A stretch of DNA of 64,000 nucleotides from positions 558,001 to 622,000 of the forward strand of contig NZ_AOLN01000018.1 of assembly GCF_000337815.1 (NCBI RefSeq), in the 5' to 3' direction. The notes below the pieces were generated by a model. The model saw nothing but the letters and a program-made list of their open reading frames with translations. It did not search any database and had not been told where the DNA came from. This DNA comes from Haloferax mucosum ATCC BAA-1512. Its GTDB lineage: Archaea > Halobacteriota > Halobacteria > Halobacteriales > Haloferacaceae. Positions 51,483 through 60,034 of the stretch are shown one piece after another; the first letter of the stretch is position 1; each line of letters opens with the position of its first letter. The position numbers and the translations under genes were made by a program.

Positions 51483-51973
51483 AGCACGTCGCGGAGGCGG
51501 GCGGCCAAGCCATCGGTGTCGGCGTCGGCGTTGGCGTCGGTGTCGAGGCGAGTCCGGTCGTCGCGCGTCGCCTCGTTCGGCGCGTCGTCTCGGGAGTGGG
51601 TGGCAACCGCCTCCGCGAACGCGTCGTCGGTCTCGTCGATGAGCGCCGCTTCCAGCGATTCGGCTTTGGCGAGTGCGGCGTTCGCGCGTCGCTCTACGTC
51701 TTCGTTGACCGTGCGGACGCCGCCGAGGTAGCCGCGAATCGCCTGCGTCGCGGCGTCAACCTCGTCGATGCGGTCGGTCAGCGTCTCGACGGTCGATTCG
51801 AGGTCGGCGACGCGCGCTTCGACGGCCGCGAGGTCTTCGAGGTTCGAGAGGTCGGTGTCGGTGCCCGTGAGCGTGCGTTCGACGGCGTCGAGCCGCGAGA
51901 CGAGTTCGGCGGTTCGGTCCGTCGCGGCGGGGGCGTTCCCGTCCGTGTCGAGTCCGACTGGGTCGTTCGTCAT
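51479..51973 (-). CDS. coiled-coil protein opening the Tad-like locus (DUF7310-like)
   Basis: A 164-residue acidic protein. After a disordered N-terminus (MTNDPVGLDTDGNAPAA) comes a coiled coil from ELVSRLDAVERTLTG to VETLTDRIDEVDAATQAIRG, and a Ser/Asp/Thr-rich C-terminus. No catalytic motif is visible. Start is ATG at 51973, 27 bp from a TATA box, consistent with leaderless transcription; longer in-frame starts read through the promoter. I associate it with DUF7310. A coiled-coil partner could dock the ATPase or platform, but this is inference. Confidence 0.74.
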   Translation of the reverse strand: MTNDPVGLDTDGNAPAATDRTAELVSRLDAVERTLTGTDTDLSNLEDLAAVEARVADLESTVETLTDRIDEVDAATQAIRGYLGGVRTVNEDVERRANAALAKAESLEAALIDETDDAFAEAVATHSRDDAPNEATRDDRTRLDTDANADADTDGLAARLRDVL

Positions 51974-51995
51974 GGCCCGGGGTGGTCCCATCATT

Positions 51996-52006
51996 CGATA
52001 TAAATC
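51996..52006 (-). promoter_or_regulatory. main promoter of the Tad-like locus
   Basis: The minus strand reads GATTTATATCG here, 23-33 bp from the ATG of the coiled-coil gene. This fits leaderless transcription of the first gene of the block. It faces the cetZ promoter across about 40 bp, so a shared regulator could act on both. Confidence 0.6.
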
Positions 52007-52038
52007 TCGGGGGGATCGCCGACCAGAAATGTAAGCGA

Positions 52039-52051
52039 GTATATAAATAAA
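52039..52051 (+). promoter_or_regulatory. cetZ TATA box
   Basis: GTATATAAATAAA lies about 60-70 bp before the cetZ ATG at 52110. It predicts a transcript start near 52070 and a leader of roughly 40 bases, without an obvious ribosome binding site. Confidence 0.5.
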
Positions 52052-52109
52052 CGACTTGCTCGGGGCTTGGTGGGGAACGTTCAAGAGAGGGCCGAGAGTG
52101 GATTAGAAT

Positions 52110-53192
52110 ATGAAGACCGTCCTGATTGGTGTGGGCCAAGCGGGTGGAAAGCTCACCGCCGCCCTCCAGTCGTTCGACCAACAGATGGGGTTCGGTGCCG
52201 TCCTCGACGCTGTCGGGGTGAACACCGCGAAGGCCGACCTACAGTCGCTTCCGTTCGAGACGGTGCTCATCGGACAGGACCGCGTGAACGGACACGGCGT
52301 CGGCGGTGACAACGAACTCGGAGCCGAAGTGATGCAGTCGGACCAAACCGAGGTCATGTCGGCGCTGGACGGGCGTGTCACGGCCGAAGCGGAGTCTATC
52401 TTCGTCGTCGCCGGTCTCGGCGGCGGCTCCGGCTCCGGCGGCGCGCCGGTACTCGCAAAGGCGTTGAAACGCGTGTACAACGTCCCGGTTTACGTACTCG
52501 GTATTCTTCCCGGTCAAAACGAAGGCGCGATGTATCAGGTGAACGCCGGTCGCTCGCTCAAGACCATCGCCCGCGAGTCCGACGCCGTCCTCCTCGTCGA
52601 TAACGACTCGTTCCGCGCCTCCGGCGAGTCGATGAGCGAAGGCTTCGACGCCATCAACCAAGCAATCGCCCGACGCGTCGGTCTCCTCCTCGCGGCCGGT
52701 GAGGCGGTCGAAGGCGTCGGCGAAAGTGTCGTTGACACGTCCGAGGTTATCAACACCCTCCGCTCTGGGGGAATCGCCGCGCTCGGCTACGCCAGCGCCG
52801 AAGCGTCGCCCGACGCGGAAGACAACATCAATGCCGTCATGAGCACGACGCGCCGCGCAGTGCTGACTGGAACGAGCCTTCCGGACGCCAACACCGCCGA
52901 CTCGGCGCTCGTCGTCATCGCCGGTGAACCGGATACGATTCCGCGCAAAGGCGTCGAGCGCGCGCGCCGCTGGGTCGAAGAGGAGACCGGCAGTCTACAG
53001 GTCCGCGGCGGTGACTTCCCGCTCGACAGTGGCCGACTCGCGTCGCTCGTCCTCCTCGGCGGCGTCGAGCGGTCCGAACGCGTCGAGGCGTTCATGGAGC
53101 GCGCCCGCGAGGCAATCGAACAAGCCGAGACAGAACAGCGCTCGGACCCGAACGAGATGTGGCACAACGACGAACTGGACGACCTTCTGTAA
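52110..53192 (+). CDS. cetZ: tubulin/FtsZ-superfamily protein CetZ
   Basis: A 360-residue GTPase of the archaeal CetZ family. The tubulin signature appears as AGLGGGSGSGGAPVLAKAL at about 105-123, and the N-terminal nucleotide contact as LIGVGQAGGKL. VLLVDNDSFRASGESMSEGFDAINQAI corresponds to the base-binding part and T7/H8 region. The C-terminal domain includes VVIAGEPDTIPRKGVERA and LGGVERSERVEAFMERA. CetZ proteins control cell shape, motility or related surface functions and not division. By memory of gene order it corresponds to Haloferax CetZ2. It is divergent from the Tad-like locus. Confidence 0.93.
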   Translation: MKTVLIGVGQAGGKLTAALQSFDQQMGFGAVLDAVGVNTAKADLQSLPFETVLIGQDRVNGHGVGGDNELGAEVMQSDQTEVMSALDGRVTAEAESIFVVAGLGGGSGSGGAPVLAKALKRVYNVPVYVLGILPGQNEGAMYQVNAGRSLKTIARESDAVLLVDNDSFRASGESMSEGFDAINQAIARRVGLLLAAGEAVEGVGESVVDTSEVINTLRSGGIAALGYASAEASPDAEDNINAVMSTTRRAVLTGTSLPDANTADSALVVIAGEPDTIPRKGVERARRWVEEETGSLQVRGGDFPLDSGRLASLVLLGGVERSERVEAFMERAREAIEQAETEQRSDPNEMWHNDELDDLL

Positions 53193-53288
53193 CTTCGCTC
53201 CGTCGTCTCCGATTCGGTCGCGCTCGGTTTTTCCCGTCGATAAAAAGAGACCGCCAGTCGTCGCCCTCGCGGTCGGGTTCAGTGAAGA

Positions 53289-54638
53289 TTATTGCTGGAT
53301 GAGGCTCGCACCGTCGAGTTCGGTGCGGGCGTAATCGACGTCCATGAGGTCGAGAATCGTCGGCGTGATATCGTAGAGGTCTGCGTCCTCGATGACGGCG
53401 TTGGAGTCGTCGATGTAGAGCGTCGCGTTGTCGAAGCTGTGCATACCGTTTCGCGGGCCGGTGCCGAACACGTCGTCGTGGCCCTTGAAGCCGGATTTGA
53501 GGTCGAAGCCGTGGTTCGGGATGACGACGAGGTCTGGCGCGATGTCGTCGTGGTCGCCGCGGAAGGCGTCTTCCTTGACGACGACGCGCTCTGCGACTTT
53601 CTTGCCATCGGGACCTTCGAGCGCTTCGAGTTCGGTTTTCAGTTCGTCGCGGACCGCCTCGTAGTCGTCTTGCGAGACCGACCCGCGCGGTTCGCGGCCT
53701 TCGAGGTTGATGAAGAACCGACCGGGGATGAGCGAGTACGCCTTCGATTCGGACTTGATGTCAGAAAGCGAGTCGTGGTCGTCGGACTCATACGAGAGCC
53801 AGCCGTTCTCTTCGAGCCACGCGTTACAGTGAACCTCGTAATCGAGCGAGGTGAAGCCGTGGTCGGACGCGACGACCATCGTCACGTCGTCCGGGAGCGC
53901 GTCGTGAATCCGTCCGAGGTAGTCATCGACGGTGCGATAGAACTCGAAGAAGGCCTCTTTGTTCTCTCCGTCGCGCTCGTAATCTTTGAACAGGAAGTGG
54001 TTGACGCGGTCGGTCGTCATGAAGACGCCGAAAAACAGGTCCCAATCGTCCTCTTGGAGGTAGCGTTCGAACGCGTTGTAGCGCTTGTCGAGGGTCTCTT
54101 GGGCGTTTTCGATGAACGCCGTCTTGTCGTCGTCGTGACCGAGTTTGGCGTTCACGTCGATTTTGTAGCCCATCTCGGAGAGCGTGTCGCGGAAGTCGTC
54201 GGGGTAGGCGGCCTTCTCGACGCCGGGCGAGAGGAACCCGGAGACCATGCGCTGGACGTTCCGTTGCGGCGGGAACGTCACGGGAACGTTCATCACGGTC
54301 GCCTTGCGGCCGGCGTCGGTCACGCGGTCCCAAACGCGAGTCGCTTGGACGTCACGACCCATCGGAACGTACGTGTCGTACGACCCGACTTCGCGGTCTT
54401 GGAAGCCGTAGACACCGGTCTCGCCGGGGTTGACGCCGGTCGTCAGTGCCGGCCAGCAGGCGCTCGATTCCGGTGGAACGATGCTGTCGATAGCACCGGC
54501 CGACCCTTCGTCGGCGAGTGCTGCGAAGTTCGGGAACTCCTCGGGATGCTCAGAGAGGAGACTAAATGGCACCCCGTCGATGCCGATGAAGGCGACGCGG
54601 GGGTGGTCCTTGCCGCGGAGTCGGTCGAACAAACCCAT
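53289..54638 (-). CDS. alkaline phosphatase superfamily phosphodiesterase
   Basis: A 449-residue protein of the type I phosphodiesterase/nucleotide pyrophosphatase clan. The N-terminal metal-binding IGIDGVPFSLL (about 17-27) supplies Asp. SSACWPALTTGVNPGETGVYGF carries the nucleophile region. VASDHGFTS and PDLVVIPNHGF add His and Asp ligands. It has no signal peptide. The true substrate is unknown; several archaeal members act on nucleotides or phosphoglycolipid precursors. The gene is convergent with cetZ. Confidence 0.85.
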   Translation of the reverse strand: MGLFDRLRGKDHPRVAFIGIDGVPFSLLSEHPEEFPNFAALADEGSAGAIDSIVPPESSACWPALTTGVNPGETGVYGFQDREVGSYDTYVPMGRDVQATRVWDRVTDAGRKATVMNVPVTFPPQRNVQRMVSGFLSPGVEKAAYPDDFRDTLSEMGYKIDVNAKLGHDDDKTAFIENAQETLDKRYNAFERYLQEDDWDLFFGVFMTTDRVNHFLFKDYERDGENKEAFFEFYRTVDDYLGRIHDALPDDVTMVVASDHGFTSLDYEVHCNAWLEENGWLSYESDDHDSLSDIKSESKAYSLIPGRFFINLEGREPRGSVSQDDYEAVRDELKTELEALEGPDGKKVAERVVVKEDAFRGDHDDIAPDLVVIPNHGFDLKSGFKGHDDVFGTGPRNGMHSFDNATLYIDDSNAVIEDADLYDITPTILDLMDVDYARTELDGASLIQQ

Positions 54639-54762
54639 ACCTCACGGTATCCAGGAGAACCATAAGAAGGTTCGTCTCTGTGCCGGTGTTTGCGCCGACA
54701 TACGACGGTGACGCGCGTGCGACCGAGTAAGCGGCGAGTTTCACCGGACAGTCGGAACCGTC

Positions 54763-55605
54763 TCAAGCCCGTGGTTGTCTCGGTAGCGTGAGTGGGCGGT
54801 CGTTCGCCACCAGCGACCGACCGCTGACCCGGAGTTCGCTCGCGGCGATGAACACGAGTCCCCACGCGACGAGTGCAACCGCCCACAACACGCCCACGGC
54901 CGACGCCTGCGCCGGAAACGCGAGCGAAACCGAACCGAAGTAGACGGCGAGTCCGGCGGTCAGCCACGCGACAAAGCGGTGGCCGGGTGCGCCCGCAGAC
55001 GCGACGAGACCCATGAGCAAGAGTCCGATAGACATCGCCGTCATCTCCATGTAGTGTCCGGCGAGCGCGTGGGAATCGCCGGTACTCTGGAGTCCAATCT
55101 GATTCGCCGCGAACGCGAGAACGGGAATCGCCGCGACGGCGACGAGCCCGAACAGCGCCGGACTGTACTCCTCACCGAGGGAGACGATTTTCCGTCCCGC
55201 CGGGTGGAACACCAACAGCAAGCCCGTGAGCACGAAGAACGGAATCACCTCTTCGACGGGACCGCCGCCGACGACGGTGCCGAGAAGGACGAGCGTCGTC
55301 ACGGCAAACGACACCTGCATGAGCGCGACGCGCTTCGTTGGTCGGTATAACTGGCTGGCGACGCCGAGGAGGATTATCCAGACGTTCGCCGCGATAACCA
55401 TCAAGTGGAGGCGATGCTCTCCGAGCGCGTTCCCACCGGACCCCCAACCAATGACAGGGTACGTGAGGAGTTCGGCGATTGCCATCGCGGCCAAGCCGAG
55501 CGTCACGAGCGCGAGCAGGTAGAACGTGTACGACCGTGCGCGCTTGAACGTCGTCGGCACGTCTTCAGACGATTCTTCACTACGTTGTGTGGTGTCATTT
55601 GACAT
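54763..55605 (-). CDS. seven- or eight-helix membrane protein of unknown function
   Basis: A 280-residue hydrophobic protein starting MSNDTTQRSEESSEDVP. Seven or eight predicted helices follow, among them FYLLALVTLGLAAMAIAELL, LHLMVIAANVWIILLGVA and AVTTLVLLGTVVGGGPVEEV. The loop VEEVIPFFVLTGLLLVFHPAG and the segment GHYMEMTAMSIGLLLMG suggest a His-containing membrane core, as in haem or copper enzymes, but no standard motif is clear. The gene has a long promoter region upstream (55606-55804) shared with the divergent DUF5788-like gene. Confidence 0.68.
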   Translation of the reverse strand: MSNDTTQRSEESSEDVPTTFKRARSYTFYLLALVTLGLAAMAIAELLTYPVIGWGSGGNALGEHRLHLMVIAANVWIILLGVASQLYRPTKRVALMQVSFAVTTLVLLGTVVGGGPVEEVIPFFVLTGLLLVFHPAGRKIVSLGEEYSPALFGLVAVAAIPVLAFAANQIGLQSTGDSHALAGHYMEMTAMSIGLLLMGLVASAGAPGHRFVAWLTAGLAVYFGSVSLAFPAQASAVGVLWAVALVAWGLVFIAASELRVSGRSLVANDRPLTLPRQPRA

Positions 55606-55804
55606 GGTTCGATTCTAGAATACAACGGACCCGAGATTAACTGTTATTCGCTGTTTCTGGACCGTTTCAACGTGTCGATAGAACTTCATCAAAGAGACAC
55701 ATCGACGATTCTCTCGGGACCAGATAGCTGGGTGTCCGGGTCACCGTAGCGGGCGAAGAACACGGGGCGAAGGAGCGAAGTGCCGCGCGAGGTAACGAAC
55801 ACCC

Positions 55805-56245
55805 GTGAAGGAGTTCGAGCGAAAACAACTCTTGGAGCGCGTCAACAGGGAGGGTGCGACGGTCGGCGCACAGATTCCCGAGCGCATTGACGTCCAAGGA
55901 GAGGAGATAGACCTCCAGCAGTTCGTCTTCGAAATCAAGCGCCGAGAGACGATTCCGCCGGGCGAGCGCGAGCGCGTTGACCAAGCGAAGCGTAATCTTC
56001 GGCGGGAGCGCCTCGACCGACTCCAGCGTATCGAGGACAACGAGGTGAGCTACGAGAAAGGAACGGAACTCGTCACGGCTATCATCGGCATCGACCGGGC
56101 GCTCAACGCCCTCGAACAACTGCGGCCGGAAGACCTCGAACAGGAGTCGAAACTCCAGAACGCGGCCGATCAAAAGCGGTGGATGAAATTCCTGAAGAAG
56201 GCGCTCGGCCGCGAGGGCGGCGCGAGCAAGCGAGGTGGCCGGTGA
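55805..56245 (+). CDS. DUF5788-like protein
   Basis: A 146-residue, highly charged and helical protein with a GTG start (KEFERKQLLERVNREGATVG). Motifs include IPERIDVQGEEIDLQQFVFE, IKRRETIPPGERERVDQAKR and EQLRPEDLEQESKLQN. The C-terminal LKKALGREGGASKRGGR is basic, as if for nucleic-acid binding. I associate it with DUF5788. Its TGA overlaps the GTG of polX, so the two proteins are made from one message. Functional linkage to DNA repair is suggested by this coupling only. Confidence 0.75.
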   Translation: MKEFERKQLLERVNREGATVGAQIPERIDVQGEEIDLQQFVFEIKRRETIPPGERERVDQAKRNLRRERLDRLQRIEDNEVSYEKGTELVTAIIGIDRALNALEQLRPEDLEQESKLQNAADQKRWMKFLKKALGREGGASKRGGR

Positions 56246-57990
56246 GCCGAAACGACGAGGTTGCGGCGCTCCTCGAAGAGTTCGCAGACCTCCTCGATGC
56301 GAACGGCGTGGCGTACAAACCGTCGAGCTATCGCCGCGCCGCGGAGAACGTCCGCGAGCATCCGAACCCGATCGAGTCGCTCGCCGCGGAGGGCGAAGAC
56401 ACCGTCAAGACGGTCAACCGCGTCGGCGACGCAATCGCCTCGAAAATCGTCGAGTACATCGAAACCGGGCACATCGAGGAGTTAGACGCCCTCCGCGAGG
56501 AATTGCCCGTCGATATGGCCGGCCTGACGAGCGTCGAAGGCGTCGGCCCGAAGACGGTCGGCACGCTCTACGAGGAACTCGGAATCACCGACCTCGACGA
56601 ACTGGAGACCGCCGCACGCGAGGGACGGATTCAGGAGGTCAAGGGCTTCGGCGCGAAGACGGAGGCGAACATCCTCGATGGCATCGAGTTCGCGCGCCAA
56701 GCGACCGGTCGGCAACTGCTCGGAAACGCCCGGCCCGTCGCCGACGACCTGCGCTCGTATCTCGCCGACCTCGACGGCGTCGGCAGAGTCGAACCCGCTG
56801 GGTCGATGCGGCGGTGGCGCGAGACGGTCGGCGACATCGACGTGCTCGCCGAGAGCGACGACGCCGAATCGGTCATCGACCACTTCCTCGCGTGGGACCA
56901 CCTCGGCGACACCATCGAAGCGGGCGAACAGAAGGCGAGCGCCCGAGTGAACGCGATGCGGGTTGACCTCCGCGTCATCGACCCGTCGGAGTACGGCGCG
57001 GCGCTCCAGTATTTCACCGGAAGTAAGGACCACAACGTCCATCTCCGCAACATCGCCATCGACCGCGGTCTCAAGATGAACGAGTACGGGATGTTCGACA
57101 TCTCCGACGTGGACGACCCCGACGGCGGTCCCCACGTCGGTGAGCGCATCGCCGGCGAGACCGAGGAATCGATGTACGAGGCATTGGGTCTCCCGCACGT
57201 CCCGCCCGAGATGCGCGAAGATACCGGCGAGATAGAACGCGCCGCCGACGGATCGCTCCCGGCCCTCGTCGAAGACGGCGAGATTCGAGGCGACCTACAC
57301 ACCCACACGAACTGGTCCGACGGCGACAACACCATCGCGGAGATGGTCGCCGCGGCCGAAGCACGCGGCTACGACTATCACGTCGTCACAGACCACGCGA
57401 CCGGTCCCGGCATGGTCGGCGGCGTCGGCGTCGAAGACGACCGCCTGCTCGAACAAATCGACGAGGTGCGTGCCGTTGCCGACGAAAGCGACATCGCGGT
57501 CTTCACCGGTGTCGAGGCGAATATCGACGCCGACGGAGACCTCTCTGTCGCCGACGACGTGCTCGACCAACTCGACGTAGTCGTCGCCTCGCCCCACAGC
57601 GGTCTCGGCCAAGACCGCGAGACGGCGACCGACCGACTCATCCGCGCGATAGAACACCCCGCGACCGACGTGCTCGGCCACCCCACCGGTCGGCTCATCA
57701 ACCAGCGACCCGGTTTGCCGGTCGATTACGAGCGACTGGCCGAGGCCGCCGTCGAACACAGCGTCGCACTCGAACTCAACGCCAGCCCATACCGTCTCGA
57801 TTTGAACGGCGAGGCGCTCCGAACCGCCGTCGAGGCGGGCGCGACCATCGCCATCGACACCGACGCGCACCGACCGGCGGAACTCGACTACGTCCGATAC
57901 GGCGTCCACACTGCGCGACGAGGCTGGGTCGAGACTGCTGACGTGTTGAACACGCGGGGTGTCGCGGCGTTCACCGACTTCCTCCATTGA
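56242..57990 (+). CDS. polX: DNA polymerase X with PHP domain (PolX)
   Basis: A 582-residue repair polymerase. Helix-hairpin-helix motifs (SVEGVGPKTVGTLYEEL, GFGAKTEANILDGIEF) occupy the first 160 residues. The polymerase palm follows with MRRWRETVGDIDVLAE (two catalytic Asp) and MRVDLRVID (third). A PHP phosphoesterase domain (GDLHTHTNWSDGDNTI, YHVVTDHATG, VASPHSGL, DTDAHR) ends the protein. It combines gap-filling synthesis with 3' end processing. The GTG start overlaps the preceding stop, and the Mut7-C gene follows with an overlapping TTG start. Confidence 0.93.
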   Translation: MSRNDEVAALLEEFADLLDANGVAYKPSSYRRAAENVREHPNPIESLAAEGEDTVKTVNRVGDAIASKIVEYIETGHIEELDALREELPVDMAGLTSVEGVGPKTVGTLYEELGITDLDELETAAREGRIQEVKGFGAKTEANILDGIEFARQATGRQLLGNARPVADDLRSYLADLDGVGRVEPAGSMRRWRETVGDIDVLAESDDAESVIDHFLAWDHLGDTIEAGEQKASARVNAMRVDLRVIDPSEYGAALQYFTGSKDHNVHLRNIAIDRGLKMNEYGMFDISDVDDPDGGPHVGERIAGETEESMYEALGLPHVPPEMREDTGEIERAADGSLPALVEDGEIRGDLHTHTNWSDGDNTIAEMVAAAEARGYDYHVVTDHATGPGMVGGVGVEDDRLLEQIDEVRAVADESDIAVFTGVEANIDADGDLSVADDVLDQLDVVVASPHSGLGQDRETATDRLIRAIEHPATDVLGHPTGRLINQRPGLPVDYERLAEAAVEHSVALELNASPYRLDLNGEALRTAVEAGATIAIDTDAHRPAELDYVRYGVHTARRGWVETADVLNTRGVAAFTDFLH

Positions 57991-58508
57991 CCGACGACAT
58001 CGGCGCAGACCACCCCGGAACGGTCGCCTCGGGCATCGACCAGCCCGAACCGGGCGAGACGACCCTCCTATTAGACGTGATGCTCGGGACGCTCGCCACG
58101 AACCTCCGGATGTGCGGGTACGACACGGTCTACGCCCTCGACGACGACGGGTCAGACCCCGGTGATGAGGAACTGCTCGAACGGGCGGCCCGCGACGGGC
58201 GCGTGCTCCTCACACGCGATGTGGCGCTCGCGTCGCAGGCCCCGCGAAGCGTCCTGCTCGCAGCACGGACGCCAATCGACCAACTCCGCGAACTCGAATC
58301 CGTGGGGTTCGACGTCTCGCTCGACGAAACGCCCACGCGGTGCGGCGTCTGTAACGGCCCGGTCGAAACAGTCGATGCCGACGCGTCGGTCCCCGACTAC
58401 GCCCCGCGCCCGGACGAGACGGCGCTCTGGCGGTGTCAGGATTGCGGACAGGTGTTCTGGCGAGGGAGTCACTGGCGGGACGTCGAATCGAGAGTAAACG
58501 ACTTCTGA
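57987..58508 (+). CDS. Mut7-C RNAse-domain protein
   Basis: A 173-residue protein. The N-terminal PIN-like Mut7-C domain begins LLLDVMLGTLATNLRMCGYDT and continues LLTRDVALAS and VLLAARTPIDQLREL, with conserved Asp residues. A C-terminal zinc ribbon (TRCGVCNGPVET, WRCQDCGQVFW) follows. It is predicted to be a nuclease. The start is a TTG overlapping the polX stop (ATTGA), the third overlapping start in this operon. Its substrate and link to PolX are unknown. Confidence 0.85.
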   Translation: MTDDIGADHPGTVASGIDQPEPGETTLLLDVMLGTLATNLRMCGYDTVYALDDDGSDPGDEELLERAARDGRVLLTRDVALASQAPRSVLLAARTPIDQLRELESVGFDVSLDETPTRCGVCNGPVETVDADASVPDYAPRPDETALWRCQDCGQVFWRGSHWRDVESRVNDF

Positions 58509-58613
58509 AGGCCTGACGGCCGCGTCAGCACTCGAATCGAGAGACGGGGAAACAGAAAACACGGAAAACGGACAACCCGGACAATCGGTTCTGCCTCGCT
58601 CGCCGCTCACTCC

Positions 58614-59606
58614 TCACTCGCGGCGACGGGGGAACCACTCGTCGCAGGCTTCCATATCCTGCATCATCTCGTCGTGGGCCGCGCAGTACGGTTTGAGACC
58701 GTCGGACGTGCGAACGTACTCGAAGTACGTGCAGTTGCCACAGTAGCGGTCACCGACCGTCGTGGCGTCGGGGCGGTCCGCGTCGGGGTGGTCTGCGGCG
58801 TTCGCCGGTGAGCGAGTCGAAGTCGGCTCAATAGTGTCGGGTCGCGTGGACTGCGACGCGCCAGCGGACTGGGACGATTGGGTTGGTTCGACATCCAACG
58901 GCGTGATCTCTTGGGCCGATGCGCCACCGTCTGTCGCGCTGGCCGCGCCTGCGGTGCCTGCCGCGCTCGTCGAACTGGACGTGGAGGACGTGGACTGCGT
59001 CTGATTCGTCTGCGTCTCGATGTCACCGTCGGGCGTGCCGCCGAGGAAGCCGATTCCGCCGAGGCCACCACCGCTAGACTTGTCAACCTCGACGAAGCGC
59101 GTTTCGCCCTTTTTGGTCACCTGCACGGTTGCGGTGCCGCCGGGGTCGTTTCGCGTCTTGAAGTTGGCGACGCCGACGAACAGACACCAGAACGTCGTGA
59201 CTGTGCCGAAGAAGTAGACGGCGACGGTCTCCAAGGTGAGGTCGCGCAGACCGGCACCGCAAGACGAGCCAATCCAGTGACACGGGTACGCGTGGGAGAA
59301 CAACGCGACACCGAACATGGCGATACTCGCGCCGATAACTGCGGCGGCGCGGGTTCGGGCACTCACCGGGAGTACCGCTAGCACGCCGAGGAAGATGACG
59401 GGAACACCGATACCTCCGAGGATGCCCCCGAGTTCGCGCGCTTCGCCGAGCGACGCTCCGCCCGACGTGTACACATCGGTCGTCACGACCGCGATGCCCG
59501 CGACGACGAGCAACACACCGGAGAGAAACGCCCCGAAGCCCAGGGACAGCCGTCGGAGACTCGGCCCACCGCGGCCACCGTGGTACGCCTCCGAAAGACT
59601 GGTCAT
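58614..59606 (-). CDS. membrane protein with disordered linker and Cys-rich C-terminus
   Basis: A 330-residue protein. Four helices lie in the N-terminal half (LSLGFGAFLSGVLLVVAGIA, LGGILGGIGVPVIFLGVLAV, AAAVIGASIAMFGVALFSHA, TVAVYFFGTVTTFWCLFVGV). A Ser/Thr/Ala-rich linker of about 90 residues (QTNQTQSTSSTSSSTSAAG) follows. A C-terminal domain holds CGNCTYFEY, YCAAHDEM and EACDEWFP, a spacing that can bind zinc or an iron-sulfur cluster. I associate the N-terminal part with DUF7139. No function is known. It is convergent with the Mut7-C gene. Confidence 0.72.
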   Translation of the reverse strand: MTSLSEAYHGGRGGPSLRRLSLGFGAFLSGVLLVVAGIAVVTTDVYTSGGASLGEARELGGILGGIGVPVIFLGVLAVLPVSARTRAAAVIGASIAMFGVALFSHAYPCHWIGSSCGAGLRDLTLETVAVYFFGTVTTFWCLFVGVANFKTRNDPGGTATVQVTKKGETRFVEVDKSSGGGLGGIGFLGGTPDGDIETQTNQTQSTSSTSSSTSAAGTAGAASATDGGASAQEITPLDVEPTQSSQSAGASQSTRPDTIEPTSTRSPANAADHPDADRPDATTVGDRYCGNCTYFEYVRTSDGLKPYCAAHDEMMQDMEACDEWFPRRRE

Positions 59607-59750
59607 AAACCGTCATACGAAAGCGGCCCCTAAAACGATGCGTCAGACGTTTGTCTGCTCTTCGACACGTCATTGGCTCTCGATAGTGGGTTCCAATCGG
59701 GCGATGTGAATCTCGAAGGGATTATCATCCGCGGTGGCTAACGCTCGGTC

Positions 59751-60032
59751 ATGGCTGACGAGGAAGCAGACGAGGCACCCGCCGTCGAACTCGGAGAGGG
59801 TGCGTCCGTCGAAGGTGCCCCTCTCGCGCGCGTCGCCTCTCGACTGACGTGGCCCCAAGAGAAGAGTCGTATCCTACAGAAAGAAGGTGACGCGGTCATC
59901 CGGACTCCGGACGGCCCGCAGACGCTCGAAGACATCCTCGCCGACGCGGACGAGACGTATTTCGAGACGCGACAGACGTTTGTTGACGACGTGTACGACA
60001 TCGTCGGTCGCGCCCCGGTCGCAACCGAATAA
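59751..60032 (+). CDS. DUF5789-like protein
   Basis: A 93-residue acidic protein with a conserved-looking core: GASVEGAPLARVASRLTWPQ, KSRILQKEGDAVIRTPDGPQ, TLEDILADADETYF and VDDVYDIVGR. The last parts resemble the haloarchaeal DUF5789 family. The gene ends 2 bp before the CPBP protease gene. No biochemical role is known. Confidence 0.78.
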   Translation: MADEEADEAPAVELGEGASVEGAPLARVASRLTWPQEKSRILQKEGDAVIRTPDGPQTLEDILADADETYFETRQTFVDDVYDIVGRAPVATE

Positions 60033-60034
60033 CG

